From the NCBI RefSeq assembly GCF_015832195.1, contig NC_052017.1:76819801-76883800 (forward strand): 64,000 nt of DNA, in the 5' to 3' direction. Position 1 is the first letter of the stretch, and each line of letters begins with the position of its first letter. This document shows, piece after piece, positions 24,117 to 36,900 of the stretch. A program made the position numbers and the translations under genes. Under the pieces are notes generated by a model. The model had not been told where the DNA came from, did not search any database, and was given only the letters and a program-made list of their open reading frames with translations. The stretch is from Motacilla alba alba (Eukaryota > Chordata > Aves > Passeriformes > Motacillidae).

Positions 24117-25254
24117 ATGCTTTTCTTAAACCACTACCTTGGCCATTCTACAAAGGAAGTAATATTTCCTTTTTTTTTCTTTTTTATTTTTTTTTTAACA
24201 TAAAGCTTAATGCACTGAATGATGTTTTATTAATGTAGCCAGTAAGAGAGAAGGCATGTGGAATGTGCCTGAGATGGTTTGCCAAAGGAACCGTCTTCTT
24301 ATAGTTTCCTGAGTTGCTTTAGTTATCAGCATTAATATTTTATCAGTGAGAAAAACACTTCTGCTCTCATTATACCTTTGAAATATGTGGTGGGATATAA
24401 ATCTGACATCTTAGCTTTAAATGGCATAAACATTATTTTATAATAGCTAGTACTGGTCCCTGAGAGTTACAAGCTTGGGTTCTGGCGCTGGATTTCCCAC
24501 AGATTGCACCACAGATATTGGAGAGAGCAATCACGGTACACAAATTTTCTTGTCTTTAAGCTAGGAACAATAATGACCTCCATTCCTCACTTTTACTAAT
24601 TTTTAATAAACAGATGTGAAATATTATATAGGGCAGGATTGAACATGTTTGAAGTACATTTGAGATTACAAACTATTTGAGATCTAGGTAAATGGATGAA
24701 ATTTAAAACCAGGCAAAGAGAATTCATATGTGACTGCCTTCTAGTCCTTTTTTTCAGGCAAAATCTGTCATAAATTATTGGATTACATTAGGTAGGATGC
24801 AGCTCAATGGTAAAAGACCATGAATGTCTCATCAACTGTAAATTATGATTAAACAATTTTTTTGTGTTGACAACACATAAAGTATTTGGACATGTGCTGT
24901 CATTCTTACTGCCTAATTATCGTTTGACCATAGAAATCTTACTTGCTTAACCATGAAAATCTAAGGTCTATCACAAAAATCTGTTTTATAGCCTGAAAAT
25001 TTTTCAAGAATTTAAGATGCAAGCTACCAGTAGAATACAAAAACCCCACCAATGACTAAATATTTCAATTACTTTATCACAGAAGATGTGGTTAGTGGTG
25101 GAGCACAGAAATGTGATGGAATACTTTACAACATATTAAGAGGAAGATAAGCTGACATGATGGAAGAAAATTTTTTTGAAAGAACACTTCACAGATACAA
25201 AATAGGAGGAATAAAGTGGTTGGGATTTTCAGCAGAATATAATCAATATTGATA
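24117..25254. other. AT-rich non-coding DNA
   Basis: No gene was recognised. A T-rich tract (about 24168-24196) follows the LTR. The end of the interval (about 25070-25254) could be a further, unreadable part of the old LINE to its right, but I cannot demonstrate this. Confidence 0.5.
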
Positions 25255-25400
25255 TCACTCAAAGGTCAAAACCCATGCTGTTCTACATAGAAGTGATTTG
25301 GATAATAAGAGAGAACTGAAAAGTAACAAAATTTGCTGATGTTACGAAGATTACTTGACATCCAAAGAGAAAACAATTGTGAAGAATTAGTGGTTTCTAT
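25255..25400 (+). repeat. Old CR1-like LINE relic, reverse-transcriptase region
   Basis: The stretch CATGCTGTTCTACATAGAAG, then GTGATTTGGATAATAAG, then CAAAATTTGCTGATGTTACG follows the order and spacing of the CR1 ORF2 region around the FADDT catalytic motif; GCTGATGTTACG sits where GCTGATGATAC would be expected. The bases after it, including CAAAGAGAAAACAATTGTGA, are compatible with the next CR1 stretch. Divergence is heavy and the frame is broken, so this is a fossil with approximate boundaries. Confidence 0.5.
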
Positions 25401-28400
25401 CAGCACCATTCAGGAAGGTATGAAATACAGTTGTGCCAAAGAAATGTAAAATAGAGAAGAGAAAAAAAAATTAATCTTCTTCTCCTTGAAGAATACTGTG
25501 AAGTATAGCTCTCTAAACTGAAAAAAATAACAGCCTTCTTCTGAGACATTTTGAAACTGGCCTATTCAAATCTGTTTTCAGGGTCTTTAGAAATCATTGT
25601 TAAGGAGCACAGTAATTTTTTGAGAGAATTTCAATGATCTATTAATTAGAAAGCCTTTTCATGCCTTCCAGAATTTTGGTGTTAACTGTGAAATAAGTGG
25701 ATTAGCCCTAATGAGGACAGGTGGAGGGATCTGCTAAGACACTGAAAGCAATCGTAGCACCACAAAGGGTACAATGGAAGCCACTTCACAATAAAACTGA
25801 CAGTGAAATTTACTGCCAAGAAGTACAGTCATTTAGCTGACTGCAGAGAGTTATGTAGCAAAAACTGAAAGCCTGGAGAAATACCTCAGGTCCAATCAGC
25901 TGTAAATTTTGTGATTTGAACTCTGCTCTCATCTTCAATCCATGTATCATTCCTTTTTACCTGATAAGCACAATGAAACATTAGATATTCTGGCATGCTA
26001 CAAATCAATTTCTATTACTCTATTGATCAAGATAATTTATCTTTGTCATAGTTCGAGCCATTCAATCTCAGTGATGTAGTTTCGTTCTAATTTTTAGTTT
26101 TCTCTACAGCAAGTGGTTTTGTTTTGAAATAATGTCCAAAAATCCCATATTTAATCAAATATACATTACTATTCTAACAATTAGAAAAGAATAGTATGAC
26201 TCACTACCAATAAAATAGTCATTTCCCTGTATTCACTCTATTGTTTACCATGGCATTGATATTTGCTTTGTATAAATAGTTTCTGTAATATTGACTCAAT
26301 TTATGTCAATCTACATTTTTTCACATCCTTGAACAGCTTGCTTTGTTTTTTCCCAAACTCTAGAAGTAGTCTCAGTCTTATTTACTTTCCATTGAAACCA
26401 CCATCTCTCTAGAATAAAATTTAGAAATGACAAAACAAAAGCTTATTTAAAATGCTTCCATGAACATAAGCAAGTAATATATATTTGAAATTTTAAATAT
26501 CTCTCATTTCAAACATATCGCTATTTCTTTCCTAGGCAACCAAAACTGAGGACTTGCTTCTAAGGGTGCAGGTACACACAACCTGTTGAAAGCAATATTG
26601 ACCTGTTAATTAATATTTTTTATCATAAGAAAATGAAAAGTTAAGCATTTAGTCCTTCCATTTAAAAATCCCACTGTCCACAGCTTAGTGGAAAAGAGCA
26701 AAAACCTTCCAGATGTCTCTAGTCATCCCTCAAAGGATGTCCAAAAGCAAAGAGCAGTGGTGGTTCTGAAGACTGGTGGTAAATTTATCTTGATAAGAGA
26801 TCAAGGAGGGATGAAAATCCTGCCTGTTACTCAAGAGCAGCATTACTTCTGATGTTTTGGCACATACCCCAAATTAATATATTCATGCTGGGAACTGCAG
26901 ATGCTTCCTTTAGCAGAAAAACCAGAACAGGAGAAGTACTGAAAACAGAATAATATTCCTGCCTACACACAGTTTGGGGCAAATGTTCTTTCATTTCTGA
27001 GACAGGAAAATCTGAAATTGAACACTATTAAGTTGCCTTCCAAATTTGAACATTCCCAAAGATTCTTGTCTTCACTCTATCTTCACTACAAACAGAGCAG
27101 CATCCAACACAGCCCAAGTTAAGGCCACCTATTCATGAGCTTTATTTTTTAAGTAAAAATTACCACAAATGAAGACATGTGTGCTCTCATTTACACAGTC
27201 AGAGAACGAACATCTAATATAGGAAGTTATTAAAACTTTCAGTGCAAATCTTTTTGAATACAAAACAGAGATACAGGATCCTAAATTAGTCCAGAAAGCC
27301 ATATAGTCATACTGAAAAATTAAAATTGATATCCATATAGTTTTAAATGAATGCTTTTATCTTTCAAAATGCCTTTCCTGTCTGTTCTTGGTAAGCTCTA
27401 TAGATTGCGCCTCTATATCTGTAAAACATTGTTAAGGAGACTATATTTTCGGTGCACATATTACAAAAAACTTTATTCTGTCTGCATATAGTTGATACTC
27501 CCTCTTAGCAATGACAAATCAAAAATCAAATATGTTTTTCTAAATTATCAAATACATTTATTTGTACTCTTATATATTTATAAGAGACTTCAAGCACGGC
27601 TTTAGCATTAAAATAAATTGCCTTAGAGCATTTTCATGGGAAAACAGGTTTGGCAGGGAGTAATACTAATTATTTAAAGATAAACCTTCCTTTCATGTTT
27701 CTCAGATTATTCCAATCAATGTCCTCAGGCCCCTTTTCAACAAAGGAGCTACAAGAGACATGCCAAGGATGGAAGCAACATGCCAAGTCTGAGGCAGCTC
27801 CTTCCCTACCCTAGGCTCTCAAGCTGCATTCATTCATTCAGAAGGCTGAAGGAGAAACAGGAAACTTCACCCTTTTTTTCTCGTAAATGCATAAAACACT
27901 ACCAACTAAAAAGTTATGATCAGTTAAATAACTGGCAGCAATGATTCAAACCAAAATGTAACAAACTATTATCCCAAATTAAATTCAGAAACAGTTTACA
28001 TGTTAGATATTGATTTTTTCTTATGTTCATCCATAGAACAAGATATGACTTGAGATATGGCTTTCAGTGGAAGAATAGGAGGGCATGGACTACCTTTTCA
28101 GGTAAGAAGAAAATGTCTCTTCTCTTTTTGTTCACTTAATAAATACTGAGCAGGATCTCTAGCCAGGGTATTAAAATCTCCAGCTGAATGCTCTCCTCTG
28201 ACAAAGTCTGAAGTCACAGTGCTGACTCCCAAAAAAATGCACTACTTTCCAGGGTATCATTAAATCTTTATATTGATATATTCAATCAGGAAATATTACT
28301 TGGAATAAGATCTGGAACAGGCATATCATGTACCTGCTGAGAGTGTTAACTATCCAGAAAACAGATTTTAGGAGATTAAAATGTCATTCTAAAGCAACCT

Positions 28401-28627
28401 GTTTCTAGAGAAAGGTTTGGCAGGACACACTCATTCAATCTGGCTGAATTCACCCATGGTTCTGACATAGCGCTTTTCCTCCAGACTCTTCACCATAATT
28501 TTGATGGATTTATTTTAGTTTACCTGAAACTGGCTCTCCTTCCCTCTGTTCCACACTCTCATTGCAGAAACCACTTGGAACAAGACTCTAATAAGATTGT
28601 GGTTTCATCATGAATTGATCCCAAAAC
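25401..28627. other. AT-rich non-coding DNA
   Basis: No gene was recognised and no open frame of note occurs across 3.2 kb, one of the emptiest parts of the window. It holds only short A/T tracts. I see no LTR or LINE landmarks. Confidence 0.55.
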
Positions 28628-28713
28628 TTTTTTTGTTTGTTTTTGTTGTTGTTGTTGTTGATGTTGTTGCTGTTGTTGCTGTTGTTGATTTTTTGTTTTG
28701 TTTGTTTGTTTTT
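28628..28713. repeat. Compound TTTG / TTG microsatellite
   Basis: A core of GTT units with occasional GAT or GCT variants (about 28644-28690) is bracketed by TTTG-type repeats. It produces the asparagine-rich peptide of the 68-codon minus-strand frame at 28588-28794, which is therefore not a gene. The tract ends just before a CR1 fragment. Confidence 0.85.
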
Positions 28714-28726
28714 ACAGTAAGAACAA

Positions 28727-28905
28727 TCACTCACTGGAACAACCTCTTCAGGAACTTGATAGTGTCCCTGTGACTGAAAGTTTTGAGGACACAATTAGAT
28801 TGCTGGATAACCTCATCCAGGCTGTCATTCTCATCAAAATTTGGACTGGATGATCTTTAGGCGGACCTTCCAGCCTGAATTGTTGTACATGTTTCTATGA
28901 TTCCA
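28727..28905 (+). repeat. CR1 LINE 3' end fragment
   Basis: Landmarks in CR1 order are CACTGGAACAACCTCTTCAG, TTTTGAGGACACAATTAGA, TTGGACTGGATGATCTTTAG and CTTCCAGCCTGAATTGTTGT, ending TTTCTATGATTCC. This is the 3' end of ORF2 and the 3' UTR with the terminal octamer-like tail. It is moderately diverged and 5' truncated. Confidence 0.75.
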
Positions 28906-31900
28906 AGTTCAGAGGTGCTGTTCCTGGACAGGAGGATGGGATCTGACCCAGGCTCTACCAGATTTTTTGTGACTGCTGTGTTAGTCCTAAAACCATGTTT
29001 CTCTACAGTTGGTAATTCCAAGTCAGCTCTTAACAGATCTCCCATTCCCAGAATATTCTACATCATGGTAGCCATTATACAGAGAATGCGCATTAGATAG
29101 ATTAGGAACATGCAGATGTCTTCATATTCTGGATTATGGCCTTAAACACTAAACTAATTAATATAAGCATAATGATATTTCTTTAATAATATTGCAAGTA
29201 TTTTATTAAAAAATGAAATAAATTTGAGTTGCATTGAGAAGGATGAATACATAGTCCTAATGATTAGCCACAAAAGATTTTTTAATACACGGCAGTGTAT
29301 AAATTATGGAGTAGATTACTTGCTTCTGTCTTTGCAACCTAACTCTGAAGGAATTTTCCCCAATAGACATTCCATTATACAGGAACAGTAGTATAAAATT
29401 TCTTTGTTTATATATCTTTCAAGCACTCATATTAAGCATAAATACTCACCAATTTGTCACAGAACTATGCATTTATTAAAAAAAATTAGAAAATACAGAT
29501 GTCAATACAAATCTTGATATATGGACTTATACTATAATAATATCTTTCCAGACAAAACACTGAAATAACACATGGTCTAACAAAATCACTGAACAATCGG
29601 TCTGACTCGTAAAACTTTGGAATGGTTTTACCTGAGGTCTTATGTTATAAACAATTTTATATTCAAAAAACTGCAAAGAAAAAAAGTACTTAAAAAAAGC
29701 CAGAATATTTAATTATAGTTCAGCTGCTTCTCTTAATTTTAAAAAGGTAGGCACGGCCTGTTCACTGTGTCCAGAGTCAGTCAACAAAAAATCATTGGAA
29801 TTATTCTGGACTTGCATATCTGTAAGATAAATAAAATTCACACAAAAAAAAATGAATTACTGCAGAATGTAGCAAACGGTCAAAATAAATCTGCAGAAAT
29901 AATTGATCAATCCCTTGAATATACAAAATCATCTGTATTTCATTAAATACTTCACCAAGAAGACATAGTGAATTTTCAAACTAATTCAAGCTTTTCAAAA
30001 TTATTTTTCAGTTTTAAAAAAAAATTCTAAGACTGTTTTTTCTGAGTAAGATGCTTTTTTGTATGAATTATCTGTCTCCTGTAATGCATGTTAGTCTCAG
30101 ACTTCTGAGACCAGCAAATAGTTCAGATAATGTTACATTCACCTAATGAGGATAATCTTGGCAAGAGACAAAGCATTCTGCAATGACACACAATGTAGTT
30201 CTAAAACTGTCTTTGTGGCAGGAGTAATTTTTCTGTTTTTCTTCTGCAGACCTGTATCAAGAAGTGTAGGCTGTATGGAGGAGCCAGTGACAGAAGTATT
30301 CTCCACATCCATTCCATCTTTCACTAGCCTTGTTTGATCGTTATTCTCAGCCTCATCTGATATGTGATACCATTCCACCGCCATTTTATCTGCTCATCTG
30401 CTGATTGCTTTCCTGACACTTTGCCCTCCAGTAACACTAGCTTTGATTGTTATCCAATCTTTTGCTAAAATAGAAAAAGAGTTTCAATGTTGTATCTCAG
30501 ATGTGTATATTGAATGTCAATTACACACCAACTGTTCAAGTATCTACCCACTAGCAGTTCCAAACATTGGCTACTACAGATCAACAGGTATTAGAAAGAA
30601 AATAGATAAAGATGATTATTTGAGCATAGGCTGTTTATCAAGCATTGAGAATTGTAGATGAAATAAATCTACACTTTTGATAGAGTTTTTTTTTTTAATA
30701 TGGATTCTCTATCAAGGGGTTTTAAAAGCAAGATGAAGACAAAGAAAGAAATTTGAAGGTTGCATATATGCTAAGTGAGGAAAAAAATATCTCTTAAACA
30801 CAATGGTGTTCTAGTGACAATTTAAATCAGTTATCTGCCTAGCCTTCTGAGAATGAAAACACTCAGAAGCTCACAGAGATGAAGGATTGCTCTAAAAGTG
30901 TGAATAAGTTTGAATAAACCAGAAGTTCTTCAATGTGGAACAGATTCAACTCACAGCCTGTGGCAGGGCAGATATGAGCACTGTGCAGACAGTGCTGGCT
31001 GCAATTTTGACACTCTGTTTACCACACAGGAGCTTTGTGTTGCTGGGCTGAAATCACTGTCAGAATGCGCAGCTGGATGAATTTCCCTTATCTATTGACC
31101 CATGTGGAGCTATACTGTCTCTTGGGTTGGATTTCTTGTTGAAATGCTCAATAAGTACTTGAAAAGAAAGATCCATGCTACCTGTCCAACACTGCTTAAC
31201 CCTGTTATGAAAATAAACAGAATGCTCAAAACATGGATTTTAATTTCAATGAAAAAAACCCAAAAAAACCAAAACCAGAACCAAAACAACAAATTGCCTT
31301 TCTCCCTCATAAATGTGAAATGCTGACATCATCAACTCTGACAAACTGCCCATAAATTTGTTTTTTCTTTGAAGTTTCAGACGGAAATTGAAATTTTAGT
31401 GCAACGTCATGAAGACATGGAAAAGTTTGCTGAGAGCAGCTTTCTGAAATAATAAGGTCAAAAATGACAGATGCAGCTTAAGAAGTCATCATATTTCAGG
31501 AAAATGCAAATTATGAGTGCTATCAAGACAATTAAGATCTTGCAAAAAATAATGCAACTATTAATTTTTCCAGAATGTTTGATCTTTCTTGTGAAAATCT
31601 ACTGCCCATCCAAATATGAAACTCAAATATTTTTTTCATTCTGTCCTTCTTAGAACAACAGAATGATAGAATGCTTATTTCCAAATTGAAAACAAAATCA
31701 CTCACCTTTATGTTAAAAATCTCTATATTAATAAATTAAACACTATCCAAAGTACTGCCTTTCATGCAATTTGTACTCAAAGGCCTTTTATGCTTATTAT
31801 TTCAAAACATGTTGTCCCAGAACAATGTCTGAGTAAGGCAATCTGTGATAATTAGAACAAGTTAACAGCTTTCACACAAGATTTGTGTGGAAAATACTAC

Positions 31901-32626
31901 TTCTACTAAGCCTGTTTCTACTGAGAAAATATTTAGTAAGATTTCTGTATTTTAACTTGTACAAAATTAACATTTTATTTCAGGCCATAATGTTCATTAA
32001 GAATACTAATTAATACTTATTTCCTTTTGCAGTTTGGTTCAGGTCCTGATGACTCACTTTCCCGAGAGGGATTCCTATAATGTGCCTCAGAAATTTTGTT
32101 CAAGCAGGGATTTCCAGCAGATAAAGAGAACAGGGATATATGAGACCTTGAATGTTATTTCTTAAAGCAAACAAGCAGTACAAGAGAGATAAAGTTAACC
32201 TGAATGCAATATTGTCTTCATAACCCCCTCTTCCCCTCTACAATGGGTAAAGAATTAGGAATAAAAAGCAAATGAAATATTTTAGCAATCCAAAATTAGA
32301 TTTTAATGTAATCTATTTTATAAACAGTTATTTTTTCCTTAGAGATAATACAGAAAAAAAAATCATTACTTATCTTCTGCTGGTTCTAATTTTGTATGAA
32401 AATTTACTTTTAGAAACAGAAATATGAGGGACTATTATAAATGAAAGTAAACTCTAAAATTTTTATTCCACTCAGGGGTAGAAAACTGAAATATAAAACT
32501 ACTCTGAAAAGACTACTGGAAAGATGACTCCAGATAAGAGATCAAACCTTTTCCATCAAGGCCAAAGAAATACCATTTTATCCATTATTAAATTTATTTT
32601 GCATAATCCATGGAAAGATTATATAT
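28906..32626. other. AT-rich non-coding DNA
   Basis: No gene was recognised across 3.7 kb. Frames are at most 81 codons (minus, 30139-30384) without motifs. An A-rich simple tract with AACC units lies at about 31247-31291. No LINE or LTR landmark was found. Confidence 0.55.
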
Positions 32627-33200
32627 TGGGTTTGCATTGCCAGGTTTTTATATCAGGCTGTCCACCTGCAGCTCATCAATGACCATAGGGATGCAGATAT
32701 CCACCTGCAGCCCATGGAGGAAACGCACGCTGGAGCAAGTGGATGCCTGAGAGGAGACTGTGACCCTGTGGGAGGCCCATGTTGGAGTAGGCTCCTGGCA
32801 GGACCTGCAGACCCAGGGATAGAGGAGCCCAGGCTGGACCAGGTTTCCTGGTAGGACTTGTGACCCTCTGGGGCACTCATGGTGTAGCAGGCTGTCCTTG
32901 AAGGACTGTACCCTATGGAGGAGTGAACCACATTGCAGCAGTTCACGGAGAACTGCTGTCCATGGGATCAATTCACACTGGAGAAGTTCGTGGGGAACTA
33001 TCTCCTGTGAGGAGAGATCCTGCACTGAAGAAGGAGGAAGACCCTCCTCCCTTGAGCAGCAGCAGGAACAATTACCATAACCCCCACCCATCCCCTGTCT
33101 CCCTGGGCCACTGCAGGGGGAGAGGTAGTGTAGGGAAGGAGGTGGGGGGAGGAGGATGTTTTATTTATTTCCCTTTTCGTTATGCTGCTCTGCTTTTGAC
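32627..33200 (+). repeat. ERVL-like LTR fragment, plus orientation
   Basis: The left end, TTGGGTTTGCATTGCCAGG, matches the start side of the ERVL-like LTR whose minus-strand start is seen at 20280. Two CCACCTGCAG blocks spaced 39 bases apart (32662 and 32701) correspond to the 40-base U3 tandem of that LTR. The body continues through GTTCACGGAGAACTGCTGTC, the reverse complement of which is visible in the intact copy near 19590. The right side ends around 33200 without a TG...CA terminus. The frame at 32648-33091 (147 codons, minus) is an LTR artefact. Confidence 0.78.
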
Positions 33201-33436
33201 ATAAAATGTGTGAATTTCTTCAGCCTAATTTTAAAGTATTCCTGTGGAACAATGTATCTTTTCTGTACATTCGTTAAATTACCTCTAGTCTTTTAAAATA
33301 ATGGAGATTAAGCAGGTCTCAGTCTTGTAATACACGGTTTTAAGGTATCTACATGAATATCCAATATAATGTCTTCTATCTGACAATTTCAAAGTTTATT
33401 ATAACAAGAGGAGAACATTACCAGTATTTCAATTTA
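33201..33436. other. Spacer between two LTR fragments
   Basis: About 240 bases of AT-rich sequence separate two LTR pieces of different families. It contains no gene and no feature I could name. Confidence 0.5.
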
Positions 33437-33977
33437 ACCACAGGTAGAAACTAAGCACCACACAGCCAATCACTCACCTTTCCCTGATGGGGTGTGAGAG
33501 AAGATCAGAAAAGTGAGCAAACTGATGGGTTGAGATACAGATCATTGAATAGGCAAAGCAAAAGCCATGTACACAAGCAAAGCAAAAGAAAGAATTAATT
33601 CACTGCTTCCCATGTCCAGTAATCGCCAGGAAAGCAGGGCTCCATCACACATAACAGCAACTTGGGAAGACAAATGCCATCACACAAAATGTCCCTCTCT
33701 TTTTTCCTCCCTCACGGATTTTTGTGCTGGGCATGGCATCATATGGTATTGAACATCCTTTTGGTCAATTGGGGTCAGCTGTCCCAGCTGTGTCCCCTCC
33801 CAACAGTTGGTGGACTCTCAGCCTGCTCACTGTCGGGGCAGTATGAGGAGTAGAAAAGCCTTGACTCCATAAGCCCTGCTCAACAATAATGTGTTGTCAA
33901 CACTGTTGCCAGCACAAATACTAAACATGTCCCCATACTACCTACTGTGAAGGAAATTACTACAGCCAAACACAGCA
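33437..33977 (-). repeat. Second avian ERV LTR family, minus orientation
   Basis: Plus-strand landmarks, in an order I recognise from a common avian LTR family, are CAATCACTCACC, GATGGGGTGTGAGAGAAGAT, GCTGGGCATGGCATCATATG, TTTTGGTCAATTGGGGTCAG, CTGTCCCAGCTGTGTCCCCT, TTGTCAACACTGTTGCCAGC and CTACAGCCAAACACAGCA. In this family the right end is the U3 start, so the element lies on the minus strand. Both boundaries are approximate and no target duplication was identified. Whether the family is class II or III is not decided here. Frames of 61-63 codons inside are not genes. Confidence 0.72.
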
Positions 33978-36900
33978 CAACCAGAAACAGCAAAACAGGA
34001 ATATCAGCAAAAAAAGGATTATTCCATCTTGGGTCTGTAGAGAGTGTAAAGTCATGAATGCAAGCTCATGCTGAGGATACTAGAGATTTACTAGCCATCA
34101 ACTGCTTGTAGTGGAAATACTTCCTTCATCTTTTATAATTGGCTGTCATTTCAGTTGTTTGATTCAGCCATGTCTTGAATTTGACTTTCACAAATTTAGT
34201 AGAATGAAACATTTAAAAGCTTCATAAACAGAGTTTTTGTTAAACTGAGAAACAGATGGAAGCCAGCAAGCAAGAAGTGTCAATACATCAACAAATTACA
34301 GGCTGTCTCTTGAGACAATCCCACTGGGCTCAAATTTGTTACCTTTACTTAAACTGAATAATTATACAGATTTAATTTCACCAAAGGCTACATACAAAGT
34401 AGGATATTAAATGCCACTAATGAATGTAGAATCAGGCCCACTGACAGAAACAGGAGTGCAATCACTACTCTAAGTTAGATTTGCTGAAACAAGCCAAATA
34501 CTACTGTTTTAAACATGCAGTGTCAGGTCATACATTTGAACCTTACTTGCAGCCATTTTCTAAATCTTATTTGCATCCTGACTATTCAGCTCATTTACTT
34601 TGTGAATTATGCATGTTGCTTAAATCCACTTAGAACTGTGAAATCTTTGTGACATGATGAAGTAAAGGGGAACATATGTGAGCATAATGTTTATAATAGA
34701 TTTTCCACATCTGTCTTTTATAAACAAAGAGCAAATATCATTATACGCGCAAAGTCTACATGATTAGATGACTCATTTAAGAGATCCTTGTCTTTGATTC
34801 ATCAACAATAATCAACAATAAGATAATCAGTTTGCAACATTTTATAATAGAAGTTTTCTTGAGAAAAGTATAAAATATATTTGAGTTTTTTACAAATGAT
34901 AGATTCTTGGGATAGCTGCACACAAACTAACATGTTTGTAATGATCCAGCCTCTACCAAGAATACAGAAACATCATCCAAGCATGAAGAGAAGGAATAAC
35001 AAACGGCAAAGCTTAACTGCAGGTGAATTTGGCTGTGGAAGGGAAGGACAGGGAGGGCCTTTACTGTCATTTTGCCAATCAAAGACAGAGTGAAATAGTA
35101 TGTTCCTATACTTAGAGAACTTTATTTGACAACAGACACAGAAATAGAAAAGGTTCTTGCTAGCTTCTTGTCTCTGTCTTTGGTGATAAATCTGCCCTCG
35201 AGCCTTCCAGATCTCGGCCCCAAGGCAGTGTGGCAGAGGGGAAACAACCTACAGCAGAAAAATTAAATAAGGGCCATTTAAGCTAACTGGAGTTCTGCAA
35301 GCCCATGAAATCAGCTCAATGGTGAGAAGGTACCCAGGATGGTTAGACATGCTGGATGATAGCATTGTGAGGTCTTGGTTAAAAGCAGAGTTCCCTTAGG
35401 GCTGGGAGATATGAATTATGTCTATTCAAGAAAATCAAGAAAGATCTCAGCAACTATTGGTAGTTGTCCTGACTTTATTACTAGACAAAATAATACACCA
35501 ACTTTTCTTGGAGACAGTGCAAAAGGATAATCAGGACAAGAAGGTGATAGAGAACGGTCAGTGTGGACCCTTGCCCAAAACAGAAGTCAAAGTCTCAAAT
35601 GCAAGACACGCTCTATGCTAACCCAAACCCCACATTTTTTTTTCTCTGGTTATGTGTATTGTTTTCTCTTAATAAGTATCCTTTTTTTCTTTCCTCTAAA
35701 AGCTAGGATGTGCTAAATTTATGGGCTGATGCTGCTATCTCTAAAGTCTACATGGTCCAGTTTATAGCATTGTAACTAAATGACTTCAGGTTTTTATGGT
35801 GATAGATCTTTGTTTACAGTTCAAAAGGGAAAATATAATTTGATTTTCAGGGTTTGAAATGATTTATGCAGCATTTTCTGGCTGCTGTAATCAAAATTGA
35901 AGAACTTATACTCTATGCACAGCGATCTAAGATTCCATTTATAAGCCTAATATAACATATAATAAAATATTGACCTATCAATCAAGAAATTGAGACACTG
36001 ATGACTAAATTACACAAAATGTGAAAGATTCATGACTCAACTGCTGAGGTTGAAATTTCAGGGTACTGTAAATATCAGAGAATTCAGCCTACATTGATGC
36101 AAGTTCATAAATTCAGTTTACAAACATGGAGTCATGCAGAAAGGAGAAATAAATACCAAGAGTAAAACATTTCTCCCTCAGAAACATGATTTTCCTATTC
36201 CATATTTTAACCAAGAATGCATTCCAAGGCAGAAATGCTGAAATAAACAGCACACAACTAAAAATATATATTTGAATAGAAAATATTTTCCATTGGCACT
36301 AATAATTTAAAAAATACCTGTAATGTTACACACTCTGAACATCAGCTTTACATTTTCAGGTACATTATGGACAAATCAGAAGCCAAATCATACCTGACAC
36401 CTATTTCTTAAAAATGGTACTTCAAAGAAATTCTGACTAATAGACCTAATTTGCCTTTAATTAATTTATAAACATTGCTAATAGCTATTGTTTTCCATGG
36501 ACCGAAATATTAAAAATCGTTCTTTATGTAGCAGAATAATGAGGAATACTGCACTATTTCAGTGCATAATAATATGACTTCATGGTCACTGAGTCTTCAT
36601 TTTTTATACCTTTCCTCTGAAAGTTTGATCTGCGGGGCAAGTGGTGTTTCTTCCTATGTTTTGGCACAGAGAAGCTTGGCATTGAAGCAGAACTTCAACT
36701 TCTGTAAGACAGTGAATGATTAAGAGTCACTGAACTTAACAGAAAATATAACTGAACCATAGAAAGCTTGTGTGAAATCTTTACTGGAAGTTCTGTTATG
36801 GGCCGGAGTGGGATTTAGAGGCTGGCATTGACATTCTGTGGGGTCATCATATTAACTTGTCTACAAATTTAGCTTGACTTCTGGCATGCAGAAAACTATG

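Noticed and set aside
28588..28794. Asparagine-rich small protein
   Set aside because: It is produced by the TTG microsatellite on the opposite strand.
32648..33091. 147-codon minus-strand open frame
   Set aside because: It lies entirely inside an ERVL-like LTR fragment read on the opposite strand; LTRs do not encode a protein there.
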